This document shows, one piece after another, positions 1-8,052 of a DNA stretch of 64,000 nt. The stretch is from positions 5,332,001 through 5,396,000 of the forward strand of contig NZ_JAGRPV010000001.1 in assembly GCF_030014955.1 (NCBI RefSeq). The letters run 5' to 3'. The translations under genes and the position numbers were made by a program. The stretch's first letter is position 1, and each line of letters opens with the position of its first letter. A model generated the notes under the pieces. That model saw nothing but the letters and a program-made list of their open reading frames with translations. It was not told where the DNA came from and searched no databases. This stretch comes from Cohnella hashimotonis. Its GTDB lineage: Bacteria; Bacillota; Bacilli; Paenibacillales; Paenibacillaceae.

Positions 1-285
1 GCGGCAATCCGTGCCGCTATCGCTTCATTACGCCGCTGCTTGGGTCGCTTAGCGGCAATCCGTGCCGCTATCGCTTCATTACGCCGCTGCTTGGGTCGCT
101 TAGCGGCAATTCATGCCGCTATCGCTTCAACTCGCCGCTGCTTCGGCCCCTTAGCGGCAATCCGTGCCACTATCGCTCCAATTCGCCGCTGCTTCGGCCC
201 CTTAGCGGCAATCCGTGCCACTATCGCTCCAATTCGCCGCTGCTTCGGCCCCTTAGCGGCAATCCGTGCCGCTATCGCTGCGATG
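1..285. repeat. 51-bp tandem satellite, about 5.6 copies, cut by the left edge
   Basis: The word GCGGCAATCC or a close variant recurs at 1, 52, 103, 154, 205 and 256, an exact 51-bp period. Copies 1-2 are identical; later copies differ at a few positions (GCTTGGGTCGC becomes GCTTCGGCCCC). Because 51 is divisible by three, both strands stay open in some frames, but there is no ribosome site or coding signature, so I treat it as non-coding. The array runs off the window. Confidence 0.9.
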
Positions 286-328
286 CATGGGCCAATCAGC
301 ACTAGCCGAACACCCGCCGCTCCACAAC

Positions 329-368
329 AAAAACGCCTTTGTTGCCGCCAGGCAACAAAGGCGTTTTT
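329..368 (-). terminator. Rho-independent terminator of the gal operon
   Basis: A perfect inverted repeat, AAAAACGCCTTTGTTGCC at 329-346 paired with 351-368 around a GCCA loop. It ends in runs of A and T on the two sides, so it could work in both directions. It lies 25 bases beyond the galT stop. Confidence 0.9.
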
Positions 369-392
369 GCTATGCTCGCAGCCGCATACAGC

Positions 393-2015
393 CTACTCGG
401 CGCCGCCGGTCTCGAAGCCCGCGGCCGCCAGAAACCGGCCGAACGCAGCCCGGCCCGCGGCGTCCTGCTTGAACACGCCGGCGTCGCGCAGCACGGCGTG
501 GAACTTGTCGCCCACGGCCGCCTGCAGCGCGGCCCGCGCGGCGTTCTGCGCCATCGCCGTGCCGTGCGCGACGACAAGCTCCGCGATCCAGTCCGCGTGC
601 TTCGCGAGCGGATGCGGTGCCTCGCTCTGCCCGCTGCCAATCGCCGCCGGATCGTAAGCAGTCTCGCCCGTCAGCAGCGACGCGATCTGCGACAGCTCCG
701 CGTCGAGACGTCCCGGCAGCACCGCTAGGCCCATCACTTCGATCAGGCCGATGTTTTCCTTCTTGATATGATGCAGCTCCCGGTGCGGGTGAAAAATGCC
801 GTCCGGGTGCTCGTCGCTCGTGCGATTGTTGCGTAGCACGAGATCGAGCTCGTATTCGCCGCCCTCCGCGAGCCTTGCGATCGGCGTAATCGTGTTGTGC
901 GGAACGTCGCCGCTCGCCGCTCGCACTTCGGCGGACGGATCGCTATAAGCCCGCCAATCGGCCAGCACCCGGTTGGCCGTGCGCAGCAGCGCCGCCCTGT
1001 CCTTGCTGCGAAGCCTCAATGCGGACATCGGCCACTGTACGATACCTCCGCGTACCGATCGCTCTGCGCCGTGCGTCGCCCACGCCGCTACGCCCGCCTT
1101 TTCCATCGGGAACACATGCCTGCCGCCCTGGAAGTGATCGTGGTTCAGGATCGAGCCGCCCACGATCGGCAGGTCCGCATTCGAGCCGACGAAATAATGT
1201 GGGTACGCGTCCACGAAGTCGAGCAGCCGCTCGAACGTCTCGGGCACGATCCGCATCGGCACGTGCTCGCCCCGCAGGATAATGCTGTGCTCGTTGTAGT
1301 ACACGTAAGGCGAGTATTGGAAAAACCACCGTTCGCCCCGCAGCGTCAGCGGAAGTATACGCAGGTTTTGCCGCGCCGGATGATCGAGCCTGCCTGCATA
1401 GCCTACATTTTCGCGGCAGAGCAGGCACTTCGGGTATTCGGCTTTGGTCTGCGGCAGGCTGCGCAGCAGCGCAATTTCCCGCGGATCCTTTTCCGGCTTG
1501 GACAGGTTAATTGTAATCTCCAGCTCACCGTCGTCCGTCGGGTGCAGCCAATAGCCGTTCTTCGAGATCCTGTCCATCCGGATATAGTTGGAGTCGATGT
1601 TCAACCTGTAAAACCAATCCGTAGCCGCGCGCACGCCGTCCACAGCCGACAGCCGGTCGAACGTCGCCGAAGTCTCGGAAGGACGGGGCATCAGCAGCCC
1701 CATGATCCGGGCGTCGAACAGATCCCGCTGCGTCGTCGTGTCGTCGGGGATCAGGCCGAGCGCGGCAGCGGCGTCCAGGAGCGGCTCCAGCACGGGCACC
1801 GGGCTGTCCAGCGTCTCTTCCGTCAGCGGTCCGCCCGCCGGTCCAGCCAACCCGAACAAATCAAGCAGCGTGTTGTGCGCGTAGTCCTCGTCGAGCTCGC
1901 CGATAATGCCGCTCTGAAGCGCGAAGCGCACCAATCTGCGGATCGACGTGCCGACCTCGTCCCTCCGCGCCTCCGTCATGCCGCTCGCTTCCGCGGCGTC
2001 GCCCTTGTTGCTCAT
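393..2015 (-). CDS. galT: UDP-glucose--hexose-1-phosphate uridylyltransferase (GalT, Firmicute type)
   Basis: This enzyme exchanges UMP between UDP-glucose and galactose-1-phosphate, the second step of the Leloir pathway in the cytoplasm. The 540-residue length fits the longer type-2 GalT of Firmicutes rather than the ~350-residue enterobacterial form. A histidine-rich segment ILNHDHFQGGRH near residue 290 fits the nucleotidyl-transfer site. The ATG is preceded by GAAGGGATGACGAGAA. It is the last gene of a leftward galK-galE-galT operon and is separated from galE by a 175-bp spacer that holds an 11-bp tandem repeat. A strong terminator follows. Confidence 0.95.
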   Translation of the reverse strand: MSNKGDAAEASGMTEARRDEVGTSIRRLVRFALQSGIIGELDEDYAHNTLLDLFGLAGPAGGPLTEETLDSPVPVLEPLLDAAAALGLIPDDTTTQRDLFDARIMGLLMPRPSETSATFDRLSAVDGVRAATDWFYRLNIDSNYIRMDRISKNGYWLHPTDDGELEITINLSKPEKDPREIALLRSLPQTKAEYPKCLLCRENVGYAGRLDHPARQNLRILPLTLRGERWFFQYSPYVYYNEHSIILRGEHVPMRIVPETFERLLDFVDAYPHYFVGSNADLPIVGGSILNHDHFQGGRHVFPMEKAGVAAWATHGAERSVRGGIVQWPMSALRLRSKDRAALLRTANRVLADWRAYSDPSAEVRAASGDVPHNTITPIARLAEGGEYELDLVLRNNRTSDEHPDGIFHPHRELHHIKKENIGLIEVMGLAVLPGRLDAELSQIASLLTGETAYDPAAIGSGQSEAPHPLAKHADWIAELVVAHGTAMAQNAARAALQAAVGDKFHAVLRDAGVFKQDAAGRAAFGRFLAAAGFETGGAE

Positions 2016-2077
2016 TTCTCGTCATCCCTTCGTCTGCAATAGCTTCCCATGCTGCCAGGCGCTTTGAGGCTAAGCGA

Positions 2078-2164
2078 GATTCGATCTGCATTCGATCTGC
2101 ATTCGATCTGCATTCGATCTGCATTCGATCTGCATTCGATCTGCATTCGATCTGCATTCAATCT
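2078..2164. repeat. 11-bp tandem repeat between galE and galT, about 8 copies
   Basis: The unit GCATTCGATCT repeats head to tail without spacers; the last copy has one change (GCATTCAATCT). It sits inside the gal operon, between the galE stop and the galT start, so it should be transcribed as part of the polycistronic message. Copy number may vary by slippage. Confidence 0.9.
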
Positions 2165-2190
2165 CCTCCCGCCACGCGCCGCCGGCCGAT

Positions 2191-3177
2191 TTATTTGCCG
2201 TACCCGTTCGGATGCGCCGAATGCCAGGCCCAGGCGCTCTCGACGATCGGGCGCAAATCGGCGAACTTCGGCGTCCATCCGAGCTCCGTGCGTGCCCGCT
2301 CCGAGGAGGCGATCAGCACCGCGGGATCTCCCGAGCGACGCGGCACGATTCTAGCGGGAATCTCATGGCCGGTCACCTCGCGGGAAACGTCGATCACCTG
2401 CTTGACGGAGAAGCCCGTTCCGTTGCCCAAGTTATAGATCGCGCTCTCGCCGCCGCCGCGCAGCCGTTCCAGGGCGCGGATGTGCGCGTCCGCCAGATCG
2501 CTGACATGGATATAGTCGCGAATGCAAGTGCCGTCCTCTGTCGGATAATCGTCGCCGAACACCGAGATGAACTCGCGCTGTCCAAGCGCGACCTGGAGCA
2601 CAAGCGGGAGCAGGTGAGACTCGGGGGTATGGTCCTCGCCGATCTTGCCGCTCTCGTGCGCGCCCGCCGCGTTGAAGTAGCGGAGCGAGACGTTTTTGAT
2701 GCCGTGCGCGACGTCGAACCAGGAGATCATCTTCTCCATGGCCAGCTTCGTCTCGCCATAAGCGTTGGTCGGCTTGGTGCGGTCGTACTCGTCGATCGGC
2801 ACCTTCTCCGGCTCGCCGTACGTCGCCGCCGTCGAGGAGAATACAATGCGGGAGACGCCGGCCTTCTTCATCGCCTCCAGTAGCACGAGCGTTCCGTATA
2901 CGTTGTTATGGTAGTATTTTCCCGGATTCGTCATGCTCTCGCCGACCAGCGAGTTGGCCGCGAAGTGGATGACGCCGTCGATATCATTTTCGGAGAAAAT
3001 CCGGTCCAGCACCGCTTCGTCTCGCAGGTCGCCCTCGTAAAGTTTTCCGCCAAGCAGCGCTTCTTTGTGTCCTTGGTACAAATTGTCCAGCACCACGACC
3101 TCTTCGCCCTTGTCCAGCAGCGCCGCTACCGTATGGGAGCCGATGTACCCCGCTCCGCCCGTCACCAATACCGCCAT
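2191..3177 (-). CDS. galE: UDP-glucose 4-epimerase (GalE)
   Basis: It interconverts UDP-galactose and UDP-glucose with bound NAD. The N-terminal GGAGYIGSHT (about residues 7-16) is the Rossmann dinucleotide site. The short-chain dehydrogenase catalytic pair is visible as YGETK near residue 140, after the SSTAATYG serine strand. The 328 residues match the family. The ATG lies one base after the galK stop, so the two genes are probably translationally coupled. Confidence 0.97.
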   Translation of the reverse strand: MAVLVTGGAGYIGSHTVAALLDKGEEVVVLDNLYQGHKEALLGGKLYEGDLRDEAVLDRIFSENDIDGVIHFAANSLVGESMTNPGKYYHNNVYGTLVLLEAMKKAGVSRIVFSSTAATYGEPEKVPIDEYDRTKPTNAYGETKLAMEKMISWFDVAHGIKNVSLRYFNAAGAHESGKIGEDHTPESHLLPLVLQVALGQREFISVFGDDYPTEDGTCIRDYIHVSDLADAHIRALERLRGGGESAIYNLGNGTGFSVKQVIDVSREVTGHEIPARIVPRRSGDPAVLIASSERARTELGWTPKFADLRPIVESAWAWHSAHPNGYGK

Positions 3178-3178
3178 G

Positions 3179-4360
3179 TCAGTTCGCCTCCTTGATCTCG
3201 TGCACGCCGTCGCCGATGTCGCATACGTAAAAATCCGCCGTCAATCCCGTCTCCGCCTTGTACTTTTCGCCGACCTCGGCGATAAAACGCTCAGTTGCAT
3301 CCTTATGCACGAGCGAGATCGTGCAGCCGCCGAAGCCGGCGCCCGTCATGCGGGAGCCGAGCACGCCCGGCACCTCGCGGGCCGCAGCCACCATCGCGTC
3401 CAGCTCCGCGCCCGTCACCTCGTAAAGATCGCGCAGCGAGTCGTGCGAAGCGTTCATCAGCTGCCCAAAAGCGGCCAGATCGCCCTGGCGCAGCACTTCA
3501 ACCGAGCGGCCGACGCGGTCGATCTCCTCCACGACGTGGCGCGCGCGCTTTCTGACGATATCGTCAGCGATCAGATGCGCTTGCTCGTTGAACTGGGCGA
3601 GCGTGAGCTGTCCCAGCAGCGTCAGCTCGGGGAATGCCGCCCGCAGCTCGCCGACCGCCGTCTCGCATTGCGCGCGCCGTTCATTGTACGCGGAGTCCAC
3701 AAGTCCGCGGCGTTTATTCGTATTGCCGATGACGAGCTTGTAGTCGCCGGACTCGAAAGGAACGAGCTCATATTTCAAAGTGTCGCAGTCGAGTAGAATG
3801 GCATGGTCTTTGCGCCCGTTGGCGACCGCGAATTGATCCATGATGCCGCACTTTACGCCGACGAACTCATTTTCCGCATGCTGCGACCACAGCGCGATTT
3901 GGACCGTGTCCGTCTCGCGGCCTTCCAGCGTCAGCAGCGCGAACGCCGTGACCACCTCGATCGAAGCCGACGAAGACAACCCCGCGCCGTTCGGAATCTC
4001 GCCATGATAGAGGATATCATAGCCCCGCGACAGCGAGATGCCTCGCTGAGCGAGCTCCCAGACGACGCCCTTCGGATAGTTGGTCCAGTCGTCCTCTTCG
4101 TTAAAGACGAGATCGTCTGCAGGGACAAGCCGCGACTGCGGGAAGTTCGTGGACGCCAGGTGCAGCTGACGGTCCTCGCGAGGCCGGATCAGCAGCGTCG
4201 TGCCGAACGTCAGCGCAGCCGGGAAGACAGCGCCGCCGTTGTAGTCGGTATGCTCGCCGATCAGGTTCACGCGGCCCGGCGCAGCGAAGATGTGGATGTC
4301 GGACTCGCCCTCGCCGAGGCGGGTGATGAATTGTTCGCGAAGCGTCGGATAATGAGGCAT
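3179..4360 (-). CDS. galK: Galactokinase (GalK)
   Basis: It phosphorylates galactose with ATP, the entry step of the Leloir pathway. The GHMP-kinase signatures are all present: GRVNLIGEHTDYNGG near residue 30 (sugar binding), GLSSSASIEV near residue 130 (ATP loop) and GAGFGGC near residue 345. The length of 393 residues is normal. The start has a CAGGAGGAATCCC ribosome site. It is the first gene of the operon and is divergent from an AraC-type regulator that likely controls it. Confidence 0.97.
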   Translation of the reverse strand: MPHYPTLREQFITRLGEGESDIHIFAAPGRVNLIGEHTDYNGGAVFPAALTFGTTLLIRPREDRQLHLASTNFPQSRLVPADDLVFNEEDDWTNYPKGVVWELAQRGISLSRGYDILYHGEIPNGAGLSSSASIEVVTAFALLTLEGRETDTVQIALWSQHAENEFVGVKCGIMDQFAVANGRKDHAILLDCDTLKYELVPFESGDYKLVIGNTNKRRGLVDSAYNERRAQCETAVGELRAAFPELTLLGQLTLAQFNEQAHLIADDIVRKRARHVVEEIDRVGRSVEVLRQGDLAAFGQLMNASHDSLRDLYEVTGAELDAMVAAAREVPGVLGSRMTGAGFGGCTISLVHKDATERFIAEVGEKYKAETGLTADFYVCDIGDGVHEIKEAN

Positions 4361-4399
4361 GATGGGATTCCTCCTGAATTAGGGCTGCGATTTACTAAC

Positions 4400-4428
4400 A
4401 GTATAACGCCGGAAGGCGCGATCGGGAA
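4400..4428 (-). promoter_or_regulatory. galK: Candidate SigmaA promoter of galKET
   Basis: On the minus strand a TATACT -10 box (4405-4400) lies 17 bases from a weak TTCCCG -35 box (4428-4423), 40 bases before galK. A weak -35 box suits activation by the divergent AraC-family regulator. Confidence 0.45.
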
Positions 4429-4524
4429 ATGGCTTGAAATGCGGTCTCTATGGAGAAATGTGACTTCGTGCGGTACAATCGCGGAGTGAAGCATAACAAG
4501 GCACGACAAGGAGACCGGATCCCC

Positions 4525-5382
4525 ATGACCCATACGCCCGATTACCGCGTAGCCTCCAACCCCGCGCCGACGCTGCCGCAAGGACTTGCCGCGCTGTTCG
4601 CCGGCGAGAGCCAGACCCGGCCCCTGCATCGCGTCGGACCGAAGGTCGTCGACTATTATTTGCTGCATCATGTGATTTCCGGACACGGCACATTCGAGAC
4701 CGAAGGCCGCACTCACGAGCTCGGCCCCGGCCACACTTTCCTGATTCGGCCCAAGCGCCTGTTCAGCTACGAATCGGATGCGGACGATCCATGGCGCTAC
4801 CGCTGGGTCGCCTTCGCCGGAGACCGGGCGGAGCAACTGCTGGCCGAGGCCGGCCTGGGTTCGGAGCGCCTCGTCGTCGACACCGGCGACTCGCCGGTGC
4901 CCGCAGAGCGATGCCGCGAGATCTACGATTCTTTTCGCGCGCGAAGCGCGTCGGCGTCGCTGGAAGCCGCGGGTCTGCTTCATCTCTTGCTCGCCTCCTT
5001 AATGATGGCCGGTGCGGAACGCGCCGAGCAACTGCCGATGGCCGACACGCACGGCGAAGAGCTCGTCCGCCAGGTGATCGGCTATCTGGCCACCCAGTTC
5101 GCCGAGCCGGTGTCGATCGAGGCGATGGCGGAGACGCTCGGCTACAATCGAGCTTATCTGTCCCGCTTGTTCAAGCGTCATACCGGCGTCACGCCGATCG
5201 CTTTTCTGACGCGCATCCGAATCGACCGCGGCAAGCGTCTCCTGCGGGAGCGGCCCGAGCTGACGGTCGAGCAGGTGGCCTCTTCCGTCGGCTTTCAAGA
5301 CGCCTTATATTTCTCCAAGCAGTTCAGACGCGCTTTCGGCGCGACGCCGACGGGCTATCGGACCGATACGTTGCGATCCTGA
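4525..5382 (+). CDS. AraC-family transcriptional regulator, probably of galactose utilisation
   Basis: A 285-residue one-component regulator. The N-terminal half is a cupin-like sugar-sensing domain (GHGTFETEGRTHELGPGH, then a conserved segment ending in WRYRWVAF). The C-terminal ~100 residues hold two helix-turn-helix motifs (IEAMAETLGYNRAYLSRLFKRH and VEQVASSVGFQDALYFSKQF). I chose the ATG at 4525 because AAGGAG precedes it, rather than an in-frame ATG 75 bases upstream without a good ribosome site. It is divergent from galK, which suggests control of galKET, but the ligand is inferred. Confidence 0.9.
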   Translation: MTHTPDYRVASNPAPTLPQGLAALFAGESQTRPLHRVGPKVVDYYLLHHVISGHGTFETEGRTHELGPGHTFLIRPKRLFSYESDADDPWRYRWVAFAGDRAEQLLAEAGLGSERLVVDTGDSPVPAERCREIYDSFRARSASASLEAAGLLHLLLASLMMAGAERAEQLPMADTHGEELVRQVIGYLATQFAEPVSIEAMAETLGYNRAYLSRLFKRHTGVTPIAFLTRIRIDRGKRLLRERPELTVEQVASSVGFQDALYFSKQFRRAFGATPTGYRTDTLRS

Positions 5383-5390
5383 CTAGATTT

Positions 5391-5463
5391 GCCTGTCTTG
5401 TCTGTCTTGCCTGTCTTGCCTGTCTTGCCTGTCTTGCCTGTCTTGCCTGTCTTGCCTGTCTTG
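5391..5463. repeat. 9-bp tandem repeat (GCCTGTCTT), about 8 copies
   Basis: The unit begins just after the AraC-family stop codon and runs without spacers; the second copy reads TCTGTCTT. The strand is pyrimidine-biased. Confidence 0.9.
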
Positions 5464-5499
5464 CTCTGATTTGCCCCGTTGTTCCCTTTTACTAGCTGC

Positions 5500-5690
5500 C
5501 TAGACCTGCCCAGACCTGCTGCCCTGCCCTGCTGCTCTGCCCTGCCCTGCTGCTCTGCCCTGCTCTGCTCTGCCCTGCCCTGCCCTGCCCTGCCCTGCCC
5601 TGCCCTGCCCTGCCCTGCTGCTCTGCCCTGCTCTGCTCTGCTCTGCCCTGCCCTGCCCTGCCCTGCCCTGCCCTGCTTCCCTGTCCCCGA
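5500..5690. repeat. CCCTG pentanucleotide satellite with quadruplex potential
   Basis: Nearly pure CCCTG with interspersed CTGCT and CTCTG variants. On the minus strand the uninterrupted part (about 5575-5625) reads as many GGG runs separated by CA, which fits the G3 N1-7 G-quadruplex rule. Open frames across it give only meaningless Gly-Gln-Arg-Ala peptides. Confidence 0.9.
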
Positions 5691-5838
5691 CTCCAGCCGT
5701 CCCGTGCACGTCGCCACCATTCCAATGATGGCGTTTCCATCGATAATATCGATACTCGGCATGCAAATCGCTCGATAACCCCCGGTCTTGAGAGGATGAT
5801 AAGATATTCCTCAACAAACGGCCGAGGGGGCGATTTAG
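5691..5838. other. Short non-coding stretch before the LysR locus
   Basis: About 150 bases between the satellite and the small gene at 5839. It holds no gene I can support. A purine-rich GAGGGGG at 5825-5830 serves as a plausible ribosome site for the next small gene. Confidence 0.4.
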
Positions 5839-6006
5839 TTGTTGATCCAGGACCGCACTGCTTATAAAATATGGGATAACGAGATCAAAGAATTCGAGCG
5901 GCGATGGGCATTCGAACGACATCCGCACGAGATTAAGCGCCCCCGCCCGAAGGCTTCGGCCCACTGGCTGGCGCTGATGCTGCTCGGCTTGCTCCGCAGG
6001 CAATGA
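5839..6006 (+). CDS. Possible 55-residue small protein upstream of the LysR gene
   Basis: A TTG start with GAGGGGG eight bases upstream opens a 55-codon frame that ends 27 bases before the LysR start. The peptide has a charged N-terminal half (KIWDNEIKEFERRW) and a short hydrophobic C-terminus (HWLALMLLGLLRRQ) that could be an amphipathic or single membrane helix. I do not recognise a family. Close spacing suggests cotranscription with the LysR gene. It may be a leader peptide or chance. Confidence 0.4.
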   Translation: MLIQDRTAYKIWDNEIKEFERRWAFERHPHEIKRPRPKASAHWLALMLLGLLRRQ

Positions 6007-6033
6007 TCCGCCCTCAGACAGGTGGTGGCAAAT

Positions 6034-6945
6034 GTGGACTTTATTTATATCCGGTCGTTCATCGAGGTTGCGCGCTGCCACAGCTTCACCAAGGCGGCGG
6101 AGAACCTGGGCTATGTACAATCCAGCGTCACGACTCACATTCAGAAGTTAGAGCAGGAATACGGCGTAATCCTGTTCGAGCGATTCGGCAGATCGATGCG
6201 TCTGACCTCGGCCGGCGAGCAACTGCGCGATACGTTCGAGCAAATCCTGGCGTTGTACGAGAGCTCCAAGCACTTGATCTCCAGACCCGCCAAGGGACAC
6301 CTGGACATCGGTACGATCGAATCGCTTTTCTCCTACTTCCTGCCTCCGGTCTTCCATCAATACCGCCGCGTCTACCCCGAGATCAATCTTCAGGTGCATC
6401 CGATCACGGAGACCCAGATTCTGCAATTGATCAAGGCCGGCGATATCGACCTCGGCATCGTGCTCGACCAGCCGATCCAGGAAGAGGACATCGAGGCAAT
6501 CAAGCTGCGCGAGGAGGAGCTGGTGCTCGTCGCAAGTCCGGGACACCGGTTGCAGCAAGCCGTCCAGATTTGCGCCGATGATTTGAACGGCCAATCCTAT
6601 ATCGCGACCGAGCATACGTGCACATATCGCAACGCCTTCGAGAAGCTTCTGGGCAAGCACGGCGTCGCTTACGACGTGCACCATGAATTCGGCAGCCTCG
6701 AAGCGATCAAACAGTGCGTGTCCTACGGCCTGGGCATCGGGCTGCTGCCGCGGATCGCGGTCGTGCGGGAGCTCGAGGAGGGCAGGCTGATCCGGCTTCC
6801 CTTTTCGCATCCGGACATCACCTTCTATACCCAGATCGTCATTCACCGCAAAAAATGGCGCGATCCCGCGATACGCCATATGATCGAGCTGCTGCGCGAG
6901 GCGGCGGGGCGCGATGGCGAAGACGCGATTCAAAAAGCCCAATAA
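6034..6945 (+). CDS. LysR-family transcriptional regulator
   Basis: The N-terminal winged helix spans about residues 1-60 (FTKAAENLGYVQSSVTTHIQKLE) and is followed by a periplasmic-binding-protein-like effector domain. I place the start at the GTG at 6034, because AGGTGG lies eight bases upstream; GTG codons at 6022 and 6025 overlap that site. The neighbours do not reveal the target: the PMT/GT2 pair next door is convergent, and a bidirectional terminator separates them. The ligand is unknown. Confidence 0.9.
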   Translation: MDFIYIRSFIEVARCHSFTKAAENLGYVQSSVTTHIQKLEQEYGVILFERFGRSMRLTSAGEQLRDTFEQILALYESSKHLISRPAKGHLDIGTIESLFSYFLPPVFHQYRRVYPEINLQVHPITETQILQLIKAGDIDLGIVLDQPIQEEDIEAIKLREEELVLVASPGHRLQQAVQICADDLNGQSYIATEHTCTYRNAFEKLLGKHGVAYDVHHEFGSLEAIKQCVSYGLGIGLLPRIAVVRELEEGRLIRLPFSHPDITFYTQIVIHRKKWRDPAIRHMIELLREAAGRDGEDAIQKAQ

Positions 6946-6951
6946 GTCGGC

Positions 6952-6994
6952 AAAAAAGGGACACCGCAGCGTATGGCGCGCGGTGTCCCTTTTT
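6952..6994. terminator. Bidirectional terminator between the LysR gene and the GT2 gene
   Basis: AAAAAAGGGACACCG at 6952-6966 pairs with CGGTGTCCCTTTTTT at 6980-6994. With A and T runs on both sides it can stop the convergent transcripts from either side. Confidence 0.9.
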
Positions 6995-7011
6995 TATGTA
7001 AATCGGCGCAT

Positions 7012-8007
7012 TTACCTTCGCATCTCGTAAGGCGAAAGCGCTTGAGGCGCGCGCGATACGTCCTCCGCTCCCTCGAAGTTCAGCTTGTCCGCCACCAGAT
7101 AGAGCGGGCGGCGCTTGGACTCCTCGTAGATGCGGCCAATATACTCGCCCAGCACGCCGAGCAGCGATAGCGTGATCCCGTGGAAAAACAGGCTGATGAC
7201 GATAAGCGAAGTCCAACCCGCAGTCGTCGTGTCGGTGAAGATGCGTTGGCAGATGACGACGATCAGGTAAATGAAACCCGCAGCCGACAGCAGAAATCCA
7301 AGGATGCCTGCCAGCTTGAGCGGTTTGGTCGAAAAGGAGGTAATCGCGTCCAGCGACAGCCGGACCATCTTGCGCAGCGGGTACTTGGTCTCGCCGGCAA
7401 AACGCTCCTCGCGCGCATACTCGAGACCGATCTGGCGGAAGCCCGCCCATGCCACCATCCCGCGGATGAAGCGGCTCCGTTCGCGCATTCCGCTCAGCGC
7501 GTCGCAAACCTTGCGATCCATGAGCCTGAAGTCGCCGGTATCGACCGGTATATTGACCGAGGTCAACGCCGCCAGCGTGCGATAAAACCACTTGGCGGTC
7601 GTCTTTTTGAACCAGGTCTCTCCCTGCCGCGAGATTCGCTTGCCGTAGACGACGTCATAGCCTTCGCGCCATAGCGCAAGCATCTGCGGGATCAGTGCCG
7701 GGGGGTCCTGCAGATCCGCGTCGATCAATACGACGGCTCGGCCCGAAGCATGATCCATGCCCGCCGTCACGGCGATCTGGTGGCCGAAATTGCGGGCGAA
7801 GTCCAGCAGCTTCACTCTGGCATCCCGGGCGCAGATCCCGCGCACGATGGCAGCCGTCCTATCCCTGCTGCCGTCATTGACGAACACGAGCTCGTAGCTC
7901 TCGCCCGTTGCCTCCAGCACCTCGGTCAATTTCCCATAAGTGGTCTCAATGACCTCTTCCTCATTGTACATCGGGACGACGACGGACAGCGTCACCACAG
8001 CAGCCAT
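7012..8007 (-). CDS. Polyprenyl-phosphate glycosyltransferase, GT2 family (DPM/GtrB-like)
   Basis: A GT-A glycosyltransferase expected to load a sugar onto undecaprenyl phosphate at the inner membrane face. The N-terminal catalytic domain begins SVVVPMYNEEEVIE and carries the DXD-like LIDADLQDPP near residue 95. Two hydrophobic segments near residues 230-255 and 265-290 match the membrane anchor of GtrB-like enzymes. GAGGAGGA precedes the ATG. It lies 45 bases downstream of the mannosyltransferase gene and is probably in one operon with it, supplying its lipid-linked sugar donor. Confidence 0.92.
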   Translation of the reverse strand: MAAVVTLSVVVPMYNEEEVIETTYGKLTEVLEATGESYELVFVNDGSRDRTAAIVRGICARDARVKLLDFARNFGHQIAVTAGMDHASGRAVVLIDADLQDPPALIPQMLALWREGYDVVYGKRISRQGETWFKKTTAKWFYRTLAALTSVNIPVDTGDFRLMDRKVCDALSGMRERSRFIRGMVAWAGFRQIGLEYAREERFAGETKYPLRKMVRLSLDAITSFSTKPLKLAGILGFLLSAAGFIYLIVVICQRIFTDTTTAGWTSLIVISLFFHGITLSLLGVLGEYIGRIYEESKRRPLYLVADKLNFEGAEDVSRAPQALSPYEMRR

Positions 8008-8052
8008 GCAGCCTTCCTCCTCAACTTGCCTGAACTTCAGGACGAATATCGA

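Noticed and set aside
40..657. A long open frame of over 200 codons across the left satellite and the terminator
   Set aside because: It is open only because the 51-bp unit is divisible by three, and it continues antisense through galT. There is no ribosome site, and the composition follows the repeat.
5355..6138. Several long frames reading Gly-Gln-Arg-Ala repeats on the minus strand
   Set aside because: They are translations of the CCCTG satellite, with no start context and no resemblance to proteins.
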